Positions 33,480 through 43,063 of a stretch of 64,000 bases of DNA are shown here, piece after piece. A model generated the notes under the pieces. The model was not told where the DNA came from. It saw only the letters and a program-made list of their open reading frames with translations, and ran no database searches. The DNA is taken from assembly GCF_014699005.1 (NCBI RefSeq), contig NZ_JACWZY010000008.1:225872-289871 (forward strand). Direction: 5' to 3'. Positions within the stretch are counted from its first letter, which is position 1, and the number at the start of each line of letters is the position of its first letter. Both the position numbers and the translations under genes were made by a program. This DNA is from Spirosoma profusum. GTDB lineage: Bacteria; Bacteroidota; Bacteroidia; Cytophagales; Spirosomataceae.

Positions 33480-35579
33480 TTACGGCAATGCAAACGCCAC
33501 GTACCGATCCCCCGACTTCGTTTTGAGCTTGCCTCCCCCACAGGCAATCACCACGTATTGCTTGCCATTGACCGCGTAGGTACTCGGCGAAGCATACCCG
33601 GCAGCCGGCAGTTTAGCCCGCCAGAGTTCACGACCCGTTTTGCGGTCGAAAGCCCGAATCAGTTCGTCGCGAGAGGAAGCGATGAATAGCAACCCACCCG
33701 CCGTGACGGCTGGGGCACCATAGTTGTCGGTGCCCGTCGGGGGAATGCCCTTCGCCACTAGTTCGGGGTACTCACCCAGCGGTACTTGCCAACGGTGTTC
33801 GCCTGTATTCATGTCGATGGCTGTCAGCGTTCCCCAGGGTGGGCGGCTCACGGGGTAGCCAGCCCGGTCGTACCAGCGGGTAAATCCGGTGTGGTGGTAG
33901 GGCGCTGTGTTAAGGTCCGCTTTGCTGGCTACAGACGTTGTTTTGCCGAACAAAAAATCCACGATGGCCTTGCGCTCGGCTTCCTTGAGGGAGGTGAATG
34001 CAGGCATCATGCCTTGGCCTTTGGCCAGAACCTGGGCCACGGACGTCTCGTTACGTTTTTTGGAAATGCCTATCAGGGCTGGATAGCTACCGTCGTGACT
34101 GCCTTCGCGGTTTTGGCCGTGGCAGGCGGCACAGTGGGTTTGGTAGAGTTGACTACCAGTGCGCTCAACGGCCTTGGCCGAACCGGCGGGGGTCGGAACC
34201 AGCCCCATGGTGACCGGAATTTGCTTAGAGGGAACGTACATAATGCCGGCTTCGTCCACTGCTGCCCCACCCCACTGGGCACCACCGTCGGTGCCGGGAA
34301 AAAAAACGGTCCGGTTAGGGCTCAGGGGTAGGGGAATGAACTCCTTACCCGATTGCCAGCGCCGGAGCTGGGCCAGCACCGTATCGCGGTCGGTTACAAA
34401 GTCGTTAATATCGCTTTCAGAAAACGATTGCCGGGTAAAAGGCGCGGGTTTGAGGGGAATCGGCTGGGTGGGCCAGGCTTTTTCCCCCGGAACGCTGGAA
34501 GCGGGCATGGGTCGTTCCTCGATCGGAAACAGGGGCTTACCCGTGACCCGGTCGAAGACAAACAGGAACCCTTGTTTGGATAACACCGAAACGGCATCCA
34601 CCTTTTTGCCACCATGAACGACGGTGAATAAATTAGGGGGAGCCGGAATATCGCGGTCCCAGATGTCATGGTGGATCGTCTGAAAATGCCAACGTCGCTT
34701 GCCTGTGGCCGCGTCGAGGGCTATAAGGCTGTTTCCGAACAGGTTCTGGCCGGGCCGGGTACTGCCGTATAAATCGAATGCCGCCGTCCCCGTGGGCACG
34801 TACACGATGCCGCGTTGACGGTCGATGGCCATGCCCATCCAGTTGTTGGCTCCACCGAAGTTGCGGTAGCCGTCTTTGGGCCAGGTGTCGGCCCCGTACT
34901 CGCCGGAGTGTGGAATGGTGTGGAACGTCCAGACGAGCTGCCCCGTGCGCAGGTCATAAGCGCGCACGTCGCCGGGCAGGGCCGGGGCGACCTCCGACAC
35001 CCGGTGACCCATGATGAGCAGATTTTTATACACCACGCCCGGCGTATTGCTCACCACGTACTCGTCGGCTCCGGGGCGGGCAAGGCCATCTTTTAAGTTA
35101 ATTTTTCCACCTTTGCCAAAACTGTCCACTGGTTTTCCGGTTCGGGCGTCGAGGGCGTAGAGCAGCGAGCCATAGGCGAAGAAAATTCGGGCCTCCCGCC
35201 CATCGGTCCAGTAGGTAACGCCCCGGCTATTCATGGCGAAGGTATCATCAGTGAAGGCCGTTTTCCAAAGTTGCTTGCCCGTGGCCGCGTCGAGGGCAAA
35301 GGCCTGCGATCCCGCCGAAACACCGTACAGCACGCCGTCGATGATAAGCGGATTGCACTGAATCTGGGTGTTGTTTTTGAGCGTATCGACCCCACCCGAA
35401 GCATATTCCCAGGCGACCTGTAATCCGGCCACGTTAGTAGTATTTAACTGGGTGAGCGGTGAAAAATGGTTACGATCTGGCCCGCCGTTGTATTCGGGCC
35501 AGTCGGTGGTGGCTGGTTTTTCGGTTAGGCTGAGCAGGCCAACGGTGAGGAGTAAGGCTGGGTAGGTGAAGCGTTTCAT
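33480..35579 (-). CDS. PQQ-dependent dehydrogenase with cytochrome c domain
   Basis: 699 residues from ATG 35579 (signal peptide MKRFTYPALLLTVGLLSL). The propeller has typical quinoprotein strands (DWPEYNGGPDRNHFSPL at the start; GGLLFIASSRDELIRAFD near the end). A cytochrome c module with heme motif CAACHG and distal Met (GQGMMPAF) is inserted near residues 470-570. It would oxidise an alcohol or sugar in the periplasm and pass electrons to its heme. DNA is GC-richer and poor in the ACGTA word compared with its left neighbours, consistent with acquisition. Confidence 0.88.
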   Translation of the reverse strand: MKRFTYPALLLTVGLLSLTEKPATTDWPEYNGGPDRNHFSPLTQLNTTNVAGLQVAWEYASGGVDTLKNNTQIQCNPLIIDGVLYGVSAGSQAFALDAATGKQLWKTAFTDDTFAMNSRGVTYWTDGREARIFFAYGSLLYALDARTGKPVDSFGKGGKINLKDGLARPGADEYVVSNTPGVVYKNLLIMGHRVSEVAPALPGDVRAYDLRTGQLVWTFHTIPHSGEYGADTWPKDGYRNFGGANNWMGMAIDRQRGIVYVPTGTAAFDLYGSTRPGQNLFGNSLIALDAATGKRRWHFQTIHHDIWDRDIPAPPNLFTVVHGGKKVDAVSVLSKQGFLFVFDRVTGKPLFPIEERPMPASSVPGEKAWPTQPIPLKPAPFTRQSFSESDINDFVTDRDTVLAQLRRWQSGKEFIPLPLSPNRTVFFPGTDGGAQWGGAAVDEAGIMYVPSKQIPVTMGLVPTPAGSAKAVERTGSQLYQTHCAACHGQNREGSHDGSYPALIGISKKRNETSVAQVLAKGQGMMPAFTSLKEAERKAIVDFLFGKTTSVASKADLNTAPYHHTGFTRWYDRAGYPVSRPPWGTLTAIDMNTGEHRWQVPLGEYPELVAKGIPPTGTDNYGAPAVTAGGLLFIASSRDELIRAFDRKTGRELWRAKLPAAGYASPSTYAVNGKQYVVIACGGGKLKTKSGDRYVAFALP

Positions 35580-36026
35580 GAATAGGTTTGGAGGAAAGTA
35601 CAAATGAACACAAAATGACCGAAAATCGCGGTAGCCTCTAGGCCTGGGTGGCTCAGGAACACCAAAAATTCTGTCGGCATTACCTTTTAATTGCCCGTAC
35701 TACCTCCCGTTTTCCCAGCAGCCAGAGTCTTTTTCCACAGTAAGCCCTACTTGTTTTAGGCTCGCCGTACCCTGTTAGAAGAAGGCAGTTTCCCATACGA
35801 TTACTCTGTAAAATACGGAATGTCGGCAAGACTGCCTATTATACGTATTGTAACTGAACAACAGTTACTTAATTAAATACCGATCTATCCATGACGACAG
35901 CCATCTCGAGAACATCTTCTGGAAAATTCCCGACGCTATGGCAGCCATCGTGTGCAGTAAGCCCTGAAACAACAGAGCGCATCCGCTACGTCCATAGAAA
36001 AATTGTACTTGTCATCAATCCCTCCC
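35580..36026. other. Intergenic region, no gene seen
   Basis: About 450 bp between two minus-strand genes. It includes the promoter of the quinoprotein gene near its left end. No RNA gene, repeat or convincing reading frame. Confidence 0.4.
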
Positions 36027-36578
36027 TCACTGCTTCAAATAGTGAAGCGCCACACAGCCGGATTTGAAAACTAACGTATCAACCAGCTTTAAAGTAAGCT
36101 GTTCCTGAAGGCTGCCCCCATCGAGCAATTGTCTCCCTTTACCCACAAACACTGGATGGACTACCAAATGAAATTCATCGATTAGGTCGGCCGCGATCAA
36201 TTCCGGGAGTAGGCTTACACTGTCAATTGAAATTTTTTTGCCGGGTTGCTGCTTCAGTTTTAGGAGTTCGTCGACCGGGTTGCTACGGACAAGTCGCGTA
36301 CCATCCTCTACGTTGTCTAATGATCGAGAAATAACAACTTTATCGATAGCCGTCAGTTTTTGGGCAAACCTATTTTCATCGTCTGTGCCGGATTGTTTTT
36401 TTGCAACATCGGCCCAAAAAGGAAACATGAGCTCATACATGATCCGGCCGTAAACGATCAGATCAACATCGTTCAACATTTGGGTGAAATAATCATGAAC
36501 TTCTTCGCTGGGATTGAAGATAGTATGGTCACAATAGCCATCTAGGCTGATATTCATACCGAATGTTACCGTTCTCAT
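36027..36578 (-). CDS. Dihydrofolate reductase-family (RibD C-terminal) protein
   Basis: 183 residues. RibD_C/DHFR-like fold: N-terminal VTFGMNISLDGYCDH, then LIVYGRIMYELMFPFW, VISRSL and the end LVVHPVFVGKGRQLLDGG. This family binds NADPH and includes YyaP/YwjB-type reductases of unknown substrate. It probably acts in the cytoplasm. A second family member lies 800 bp away on the opposite strand. Confidence 0.85.
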   Translation of the reverse strand: MRTVTFGMNISLDGYCDHTIFNPSEEVHDYFTQMLNDVDLIVYGRIMYELMFPFWADVAKKQSGTDDENRFAQKLTAIDKVVISRSLDNVEDGTRLVRSNPVDELLKLKQQPGKKISIDSVSLLPELIAADLIDEFHLVVHPVFVGKGRQLLDGGSLQEQLTLKLVDTLVFKSGCVALHYLKQ

Positions 36579-36958
36579 TTTATTGGTCTTTGCTTTTTAT
36601 GCTGGGCAATTATAGCCATTAGAAGTTGCTAAGAAAATGCTAATGGCTCCTTTTTCAAACTACTTGAGCTTGGCAACAGCAATTCTCCGACTCTATAACG
36701 AAATGATTTTCACAGAGTAGAAAAAAAGCCTGCTGGATAGACACTTACATAAAACAGGCTCGAACATAATACCCTATTAGCAGGTTGAAAATAAGTACAC
36801 ATCGGCTGTTTAAGGAAATCCATCATTCGACCTTTATACCCTTTAAACTCTAAAATTCAGCAATACGTCGGGTTCACAACCCGCGTACAGTCTATTTTTT
36901 TACTAGTAGTAGGGATGGCTTTTGGTGATATTCTATCCGATAAACTCAACCACAAACG
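36579..36958. other. Intergenic region between divergent genes
   Basis: About 380 bp holding the two outward promoters. A stem AGCCTG/CAGGCT (36727-36760) followed by seven T on the minus strand looks like a terminator, but no minus-strand gene ends there. Confidence 0.35.
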
Positions 36959-37384
36959 ATGAACTCAGAACAAGAAATTCGTCAGATTTACACCGGATGG
37001 TTCAAAGGTACGGCGGCTAAAGACATTGATGCGGTCATGGCCAATGTTGCCCCCAATGTCATTTCGTACGAACACGACTCACCCTTGCAGTATGTAGGTA
37101 TTGATGCGGTTCGCGAGGTATGTCAACACGGTTTTGACGTGTCGGATGGTGAACTAGAGTGGGATATTCCTGATCTACAGATTTTGGTGCGGGACGATGT
37201 GGCTATTAGCTGGGGGCTTAATCACATGCAGGTACGCCAGCCCGATGGAACGACAATCGATGGCTATTCACGAGGTACTCGGATTTTTCAGAAACTGAAT
37301 GGGCAGTGGCAGATGATTCACCAGCACGTATCGTATCCCTACGACCTCAACACCGGCCAAGCCAAAACGGATTTGAAACCTTAG
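36959..37384 (+). CDS. NTF2-like/SnoaL-type protein
   Basis: 141 residues of the nuclear transport factor 2-like superfamily (DUF4440/SnoaL group): IRQIYTGWFKGTAAKDIDAVMA, GIDAVREVCQHGFDV, and the C-terminal RIFQKLNGQWQMIHQHVSYPY. The fold is a small cone used by isomerases, hydrolases and detoxifying proteins; residues do not show which. The next gene starts 9 bp downstream, so the two are probably cotranscribed. Confidence 0.85.
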   Translation: MNSEQEIRQIYTGWFKGTAAKDIDAVMANVAPNVISYEHDSPLQYVGIDAVREVCQHGFDVSDGELEWDIPDLQILVRDDVAISWGLNHMQVRQPDGTTIDGYSRGTRIFQKLNGQWQMIHQHVSYPYDLNTGQAKTDLKP

Positions 37385-37393
37385 TGTACAATC

Positions 37394-37984
37394 ATGAGTA
37401 AAGTAATTGTTGAACTCTCCATGTCGTTGGATGGCTTCATTGCCCGTCCCGATGGTCGCACCGACGAGGTACATGCCTGGTACAGCCAGGGAGATACCCA
37501 AGTCAAGATGCCCAATAATGAGCTAACGTTTAGTACCAGCCCGGTTAGTGCCGAGGTGATTCGGGAGACATTTCGCCAGTTGGGGGCGAATGTGACGGGC
37601 CGCAACACCTTCGATGACGCTCAGGCCTGGGGTGGTCAGGACCCAATGGGCTTGCCCAGTTTTATTGTCTCTCACGACGTGCCTGAGCAGTGGGCGGGCC
37701 CTGATTCGCCATTCATCTTTGTGACCGATGGGGTGGCCAGTGCAATTACCCAGGCCAAATTGGCAGCCGGAGAACGAGCCGTTGGAGTAGCCGGAGCCGA
37801 CATTGCCCAACAGTGCTTACAATTGGGGCTGCTGGACGAAATACAGATTCACTTGGTGCCAGTGTTGCTGGGCGCTGGTATCCGTCTATTTGATCATCTG
37901 GGTTCCGGGACGATTCAATTAGAGCAACTGCGGGTGGTGGAAACAAAGAGTGTGACGCATCTTTGGTATCGTGTTATCAAATAG
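37394..37984 (+). CDS. Dihydrofolate reductase-family (RibD C-terminal) protein
   Basis: 196 residues. VIVELSMSLDGFIARPDG at the start, VTGRNTFDDAQAWGG, FIVSHDVPEQW and IHLVPVLLGAGIRLFDHLG are typical of RibD_C-domain reductases. It differs enough from the paralogue at 36027 that neither is a recent copy. Cotranscribed with the NTF2-like gene; a joint role in reducing or detoxifying a small molecule is inference. Confidence 0.88.
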   Translation: MSKVIVELSMSLDGFIARPDGRTDEVHAWYSQGDTQVKMPNNELTFSTSPVSAEVIRETFRQLGANVTGRNTFDDAQAWGGQDPMGLPSFIVSHDVPEQWAGPDSPFIFVTDGVASAITQAKLAAGERAVGVAGADIAQQCLQLGLLDEIQIHLVPVLLGAGIRLFDHLGSGTIQLEQLRVVETKSVTHLWYRVIK

Positions 37985-38067
37985 AGATAGTGCAAAGGCT
38001 ATCCGCCACCGGTTAAAAACTTGTTTAACGGAATAAGCCCGTGAACGAGGAAGTTTGTTTGACTAAC

Positions 38068-38098
38068 GTATCAGCACATTCCATAAATGTGCTGATAC
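38068..38098. repeat. 13-bp inverted repeat
   Basis: GTATCAGCACATT / AATGTGCTGATAC with a 5-nt loop, 84 bp after the reductase stop codon. No T tract, so not a classical terminator; it borders a zone of gene debris. Confidence 0.5.
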
Positions 38099-38231
38099 AA
38101 GAGCAGCTTAGTCGAAGGAGATCAGCAGGCTCAACATCTAGAACAGACTCCCTGACCAGCTCGCCATGCAAAGTGTGTGAAGCGTTTTGCCCTATAAACA
38201 ATCTGTGCCAGGGAAGGTGGCCAGGCTTCAT

Positions 38232-38379
38232 TTATAGCCCAACTAATAGCTTACCTCCTATTCCAAAGGATATACGGCCACCAGTTCCATACAGAACTGG
38301 TCTGGCATTTCCGCTGTAGCTAATCGGAATTGTAAAGATAGGATTCACAGTTACGTTCTCCGTCAAACTTGGAATATGG
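38232..38379 (-). pseudogene. C-terminal scrap of a beta-barrel or surface protein
   Basis: On the minus strand, the frame reads NVTVNPIFTIPISYSGNA, then VLYGTGGRISFGIGGKLLVGL and a stop. Alternating hydrophobic residues with a terminal aliphatic pair look like the last strands of an outer-membrane or secreted beta protein. There is no start; the piece is joined directly to the truncated sensor. Confidence 0.4.
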
Positions 38380-38764
38380 TTGCATGACTAGATGCACCGG
38401 CCTGTGTGCTAATCCATTTTTTGGTGCTGGCATCAACGTAATAGAGCGTGTTATTGACGTCCGGCTCGACGATAAGGTGATAGGGTTCGGCGTAGTCGAA
38501 TGAATTGGCAATAGTCAATTTAAGCCAGTAGCGAGTAGCCTCGTAAGGCAACAGAGAGTCATTGGCTACCAACCGGATGGACGTATCGGTCAGAATCTGT
38601 TCAAACGTGTAATTCCGATCAGGCATTACGTCATAAGCTCTTAGGAACAACGTAGAGCTATCTTTGAGCGTATTGGCTAACTGTGCCATTGCTAACTTCC
38701 AGAGCAATAGCAACGTAACGAAAAGAAGCGTCCTGATCAATGAATGTTTTACTAGAATTAACAC
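38363..38764 (-). pseudogene. Truncated 7TMR-DISM sensor (extracellular domain only)
   Basis: 133 residues: signal peptide (LLFVTLLLLWKLAMAQ) and about the first 100 residues of a 7TMR-DISMED2 domain (EQILTDTSIRLVANDSL, YWLKLTIANSFDYAEPYHL). The frame then runs into unrelated sequence and stops, so the seven-TM region and kinase are gone. It is the same sensory module as in the three kinases at 26.8-32.6 kb and probably derives from a fourth member. Confidence 0.65.
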
Positions 38765-38826
38765 GTAGTAAATGCTAGCAAAATAATAGCCATAGGACTT
38801 CCCGATTTACCAGTCGCGTTATTTCG

Positions 38827-39153
38827 GTGAGTTTGACCAACGATTATACCATAGCGCTAAAAGCCCTAACAGCTGTCATTGGTTTGGGGGACAGAACCAA
38901 CGTAGTGACTCCGGTTCAGAGTCTGAAAATCTACGCGGTGAATAAAACCAGCCCTGCGGCCAACACGATCAATACGTATCTGCAACTACGTAACGAAGGC
39001 AACGTATCGGTCAATTACGCTGACATCAGGTTGCGCTACTACTTCACCTCAGAGGGCATGCAACTGCTGAACTTCTATTTTGCCCTGAATACGTTTCGCT
39101 TTCCGACCGCTTGGGGTATTTTATTCCACAAATCCTACCGAAAAGTAAAGTGA
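38827..39153 (+). pseudogene. Fragment of a CBM3-type carbohydrate-binding domain
   Basis: Residues about 36-80 (SLKIYAVNKTSPAANTINTY, then LQLRNEGNVSVNYADIRLRY and YFTSEG) match the first half of a family 3 cellulose-binding module. The frame then continues with unrelated sequence. There is no signal peptide or catalytic domain, and the GTG start is only formal. It is the remnant of a secreted polysaccharide-binding protein. Confidence 0.6.
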
Positions 39154-39207
39154 AACAGGAGAATACCAGTTGTCTGCTAGATTTGACGAAACTAAACTTC
39201 TGCCTTC

Positions 39208-40926
39208 ATGAAAGCACTTCTTCTGTTTCTATTGGTATTCGTAGCAGCCAGTGGTCCGTTAGTGGCTCAGACTAACTATGTGGTACGAACACCAAACTTA
39301 ACTATACCTGGTACCAATAATACACTATTGGGCCCCAGCGCGGGAAATCTGACGATGACGGGTCAGAATAATGTATTTGTAGGCACTAACGCTGGAATTA
39401 ATAACACAACAGCTCTCAATGGCACCTTTATAGGAGCGTACGCAGGTAGCAGCAATACAAGGGGAAGCCTCAATTCGTTTGTCGGAATGAACTCTGGAAC
39501 CAATAACACAACGGGTAATAACAATACGTTTGTAGGGTTTCAATCAGGAGTAAATAACACCACAGCCATCAATGGCACATTTATAGGTGCGAACGCAGGT
39601 GCCAGTAATTCAGGTAATGATAATTCGTTTTTAGGCTATAATGCCGGTGCATCTACCACAACAGGAAATTACAATGTATTTATAGGTAGTGGAACTGGTT
39701 TCTACAATACAACAGGATACAACAATACCTTTCTAGGCTTCTATGCTGGGATAGGTAATACAACTGCTTTTAACAATACGTTTGTAGGTACTTCTGCAGG
39801 TCAGAGCAATACAACCGGAAATGCGAATACATTTATAGGCGTTGCTTCCGGGTTAAGTAATACAACCGCTATCAATAATACGTTTATGGGCACTTCTGCA
39901 GGTCAGAGTAATACGACCGGGAATTATAATACATCCATAGGAGCGGCTTCAGGGTTTACCAGCACAACCGCTTCTAATAATACATTCATAGGCAATTCTG
40001 CAGGTCAAAATACGACAAACTCCGACAATACATTTATAGGATCATCGGCAGGGTTACAAAATTCATCAGGTTTTTATAATGAATTTATTGGGTCTAAAGC
40101 TGGCTTAAGCAATACAACCGGTGTCAGTAATATATTTATTGGGGCACAGGCTGGTGTTGGTAATAGTAGTGGAGGTGGCAATATTTTTATGGGCTATAAT
40201 TCCGGTCAGACAAATACCACGGGCTTTGGCAATATCTTCATCGGTGAAATTGCTGGCACTAACAACATATCAGGCAGCAACAATATCATGCTTGGCCTGA
40301 ATAGTAAACCGGCTAGTAGCAGTCTCCAGAACGCGGTAGCGATTGGCAACAACTCCAGAGTGGCCATAAATAACGCTATCGTGTTGGGTAATCCTGATAA
40401 CACCAGTATCGCCGTTGGCATTGGGACTGATTCTCCCGAATTTCCGCTGGATGTACGGGGGACCATCAACCTACGTAACAATGGTAAGATCAAATTCGCC
40501 CACTTAAATAATCCTCTTTTTCAGGGTACAACCGACCAATTCTTAACCGTCAATGAGCAGGGTGAAACTGTTCTGGCCAAACACCGCCTGCGTATTGATA
40601 ACGTGAATCAGTGGAGCGACACGGTCTTTTCACCGACGTATCAATTAAAGCCACTATCTCAGGTAGAACAGCATATTAATCTGCATGGCCATTTGCCAGG
40701 CGTACCTTCGGCGGATGAGGTGGTGAAAGAGGGGGTGGATCTGGTGAAGATGAACGCGTTACTGCTTCAGAAGGTGGAAGAGTTGACGCTGTACAGTATT
40801 CAACTGGAAAAGGAAAACCGCCAGCTTCATCAGCACGATCAGCAACAACAAGCTGCGCATCACCAGCAACAAAAGGATATTGACGAGTTAAAGAAGATAG
40901 TTAAACAGCTAGCCGAAAGAAAATAA
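39208..40926 (+). CDS. Repeat-rich surface fibre protein with helical C-terminal module
   Basis: 572 residues with signal peptide (MKALLLFLLVFVAASGPLVAQ). Residues about 30-400 are some twenty degenerate ~16-residue repeats of the type NTTGNNNTFIGYNAG, predicting a trimeric or solenoid beta-helix like tail-fibre or YadA-head proteins. The C-terminal module (WSDTVFSPTYQLKPLSQVEQ, HLPGVPSADEVVKEG) ends in a coiled coil and is common in Bacteroidota surface proteins, often beside endosialidase-type chaperone modules. Likely extracellular; ligand unknown. Confidence 0.85.
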   Translation: MKALLLFLLVFVAASGPLVAQTNYVVRTPNLTIPGTNNTLLGPSAGNLTMTGQNNVFVGTNAGINNTTALNGTFIGAYAGSSNTRGSLNSFVGMNSGTNNTTGNNNTFVGFQSGVNNTTAINGTFIGANAGASNSGNDNSFLGYNAGASTTTGNYNVFIGSGTGFYNTTGYNNTFLGFYAGIGNTTAFNNTFVGTSAGQSNTTGNANTFIGVASGLSNTTAINNTFMGTSAGQSNTTGNYNTSIGAASGFTSTTASNNTFIGNSAGQNTTNSDNTFIGSSAGLQNSSGFYNEFIGSKAGLSNTTGVSNIFIGAQAGVGNSSGGGNIFMGYNSGQTNTTGFGNIFIGEIAGTNNISGSNNIMLGLNSKPASSSLQNAVAIGNNSRVAINNAIVLGNPDNTSIAVGIGTDSPEFPLDVRGTINLRNNGKIKFAHLNNPLFQGTTDQFLTVNEQGETVLAKHRLRIDNVNQWSDTVFSPTYQLKPLSQVEQHINLHGHLPGVPSADEVVKEGVDLVKMNALLLQKVEELTLYSIQLEKENRQLHQHDQQQQAAHHQQQKDIDELKKIVKQLAERK

Positions 40927-40950
40927 CTAGATGATAAACATGGATAAATC

Positions 40951-41069
40951 AACGTATTGCTGACGCCAGGGGCTTCGACAGGCGCAGCCTGACAGTCCAT
41001 ATAAAGTTGTTGACTCAAGTTGGTTTGTCAGGCTGAGCCTGTCGAAGCCCCTGGCGTCAGCAATACGTT
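40951..41069. repeat. Large inverted repeat with 44-bp arms
   Basis: Arms 40951-40994 and 41026-41069 begin and end with AACGTATTGCTGACGCC and its complement and match with about one mismatch; the loop is 31 nt. It lies between convergent genes. A related half-copy is at 45607-45640, so it belongs to a dispersed repeat family. Confidence 0.8.
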
Positions 41070-41110
41070 GTAAATGAATTAATTAATCGACCATTGTGCC
41101 ATTATTCACC

Positions 41111-42871
41111 TTATTTAATGGCACTCAGTTCTTCCTGAAAAGCAGGTCGCTTTAAATAAGTGGCTTTTAGTTCGTTTATCAGGGCATCGGTCTTCAAGTG
41201 GCTGTTGGCAATGGTTTTTCGAACCAGTTTCAGCCACGACGCTATGCCTTTATAATCGGAGCGCGTATTGGCATGTTCAGCTAATTGGCGAATGGCGGGT
41301 ATAAGCAAAGCCAGCATTTCGGACGGATAAAGACTGGCTAAATGCGGGAGTGCCTGTTTCAGGGCATCAAGTCGGGGCGCTTGCTGAATCAGTACCAGTA
41401 AATCAGGCCATTGCTTTTCTTCCGTAAAAATTGGCCCTAATCGGTTCAGCAGGTCGTCGGCAACATTAATACCCCAGCCAGAACGACGTTTTTTTGTTTC
41501 ATCTGCAATGTCCTGACGAATCTTCTCCACCAGCCGTTGATATTCGATGGCCCATTCTTCCGGCGAAAACGTAGCTTTCCATCGGCGAAAATACTCGACG
41601 TTAAACCAGCGGTCGAACGCAAATTTCTTCGCCCATCGCCGAATTTCATCCGTATCTCCTTCGGCTTCGGCAATGGTGAGAAAAATTTGCTCCCACTGCT
41701 GCACTGTGCCCGGATGCTTTTTCCCTTCAGCGATCCGAACGCCGTCGTGCAGTAACTTTTTTGCCCGGTCATACTGCCTGGCCTGAATCGCCTGATTAAC
41801 CGCCTGCGCCCGAACCGCCACAATATCCATATTGGCCTCGGTTTCCCGATCGGCCTCCTCATCACGACCGATATCGCGCAGAAACTTTACACGCAGGGTC
41901 CGCAAAAAATCTTGATAAAACGTACTGCTACCCGATTTATGGATCGGCATCAACTGGTCGAGCAGATCCAAAAACAAGTCGGGTTCATGTAATTTCACGA
42001 CTGCCTGACGCACTACGTCAAGCAACAAAATGCCCGCATCGCTATAGCCGAAGTAACGTTTATCGAGTACTTCTTTGGCAAGCTGGTCGACCAGTTGACG
42101 GCGCAGGGACGGAGCGGCATCCTCCTGTATAGCTATTTCCTGTAATAAATCGATAGCCCCGCTGACTGAGCTACCAATATTTCCGGCCGAATCGTCGCAT
42201 TCGCCCAAAACGATCATCATTTCCCGAAGCAACACCATACTCAGCGTGAGTGCGTCTTTAAAATTGCGCTGGGCAATCATTTTTACGCCCGTTGCCTGCA
42301 ACGTATTGATTTCTTTTGCCAGTTTGAACGTACTGCGATAGTCGATAAAACCGCGTCGATCGGTGTGTTCCCGAATGATTTTCCGAACTAAATCGGTGTA
42401 CTGTTTACCTACATCGATACGTTCGTCTTTATCGGCAAAGTGAAGCTGTAGCTTCGACGCGAATGTTTTATCGGACGTAGCGTGGCCAACGACAAAGGCA
42501 CGTAGCTCATCGGCGCTCACTTGCTGCACCAGATCAGCAATCGTCAGTTTACCCGATTTTTTGCCGACTTTTTTAGCGGCCTTACCCGACGTTGTCCCCT
42601 GTTTCCGAATGGCTTCACGTAGTGCAAACAGCACCGCTACTACGTGCTTACAAGTCGGACTTTCAACGGGGCAATCGCAAAATGAGTCGGCAATGGTACG
42701 TCCAGAAAGCGTTATTTCAACGGAGTACGTATCAGAGCCTTCCACCTCCGCCTGCCAGATGCCGTTTGAATCCTGTTCTACATATAACACCTTTTTATTC
42801 TGAAAATAAGGCTGTGCTTTTTTCAGTAAATCTTTCGGCAATTGCTGATCGAAATTATCGAGCGTAAGCAT
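41111..42871 (-). CDS. SWIM zinc-finger family protein
   Basis: 586 residues from ATG 42871 (MLTLDNFDQQLPKDLLKKAQ), which matches the usual start of the family; ATGs at 42928 and 43033 would extend into the divergent promoter. The SWIM motif is CDCPVESPTCKH (CxCxnCxH) near residue 90. The rest is alpha-helical, solenoid-like (KYTDLVRKIIREH ... QARQYDRAKKLLHDGVRIAE). SWIM domains bind DNA or protein. No MoxR/VWA partner, often found with SWIM genes, lies nearby. Confidence 0.85.
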   Translation of the reverse strand: MLTLDNFDQQLPKDLLKKAQPYFQNKKVLYVEQDSNGIWQAEVEGSDTYSVEITLSGRTIADSFCDCPVESPTCKHVVAVLFALREAIRKQGTTSGKAAKKVGKKSGKLTIADLVQQVSADELRAFVVGHATSDKTFASKLQLHFADKDERIDVGKQYTDLVRKIIREHTDRRGFIDYRSTFKLAKEINTLQATGVKMIAQRNFKDALTLSMVLLREMMIVLGECDDSAGNIGSSVSGAIDLLQEIAIQEDAAPSLRRQLVDQLAKEVLDKRYFGYSDAGILLLDVVRQAVVKLHEPDLFLDLLDQLMPIHKSGSSTFYQDFLRTLRVKFLRDIGRDEEADRETEANMDIVAVRAQAVNQAIQARQYDRAKKLLHDGVRIAEGKKHPGTVQQWEQIFLTIAEAEGDTDEIRRWAKKFAFDRWFNVEYFRRWKATFSPEEWAIEYQRLVEKIRQDIADETKKRRSGWGINVADDLLNRLGPIFTEEKQWPDLLVLIQQAPRLDALKQALPHLASLYPSEMLALLIPAIRQLAEHANTRSDYKGIASWLKLVRKTIANSHLKTDALINELKATYLKRPAFQEELSAIK

Positions 42872-43063
42872 GTTCGTAAGCGAATGATCGGCCACAAAAG
42901 TAGTGAATCGATACGTGGAAGATTTCATAAAACGCGCATCACCGTGGCCTGACAAGCCAGTAAACCGGTATTGTATAAAATCACGATTTGCTAACAACAA
43001 AGCTGTTTCCCAAAAATCCCAATCAACGTACATTTGTATTCGACCTAACGTAACGAAAATCGA

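Noticed and set aside
36727..36760. Terminator-like stem with T7 on the minus strand
   Set aside because: No minus-strand gene ends near it; left as a note in the intergenic entry.
38041..38319. 92-residue plus-strand frame
   Set aside because: Overlaps an inverted repeat and the antisense of a barrel remnant; low-complexity content, no support.
39300..40330. Short regular DNA repeats
   Set aside because: In-frame protein repeats of the surface fibre protein, not an array.
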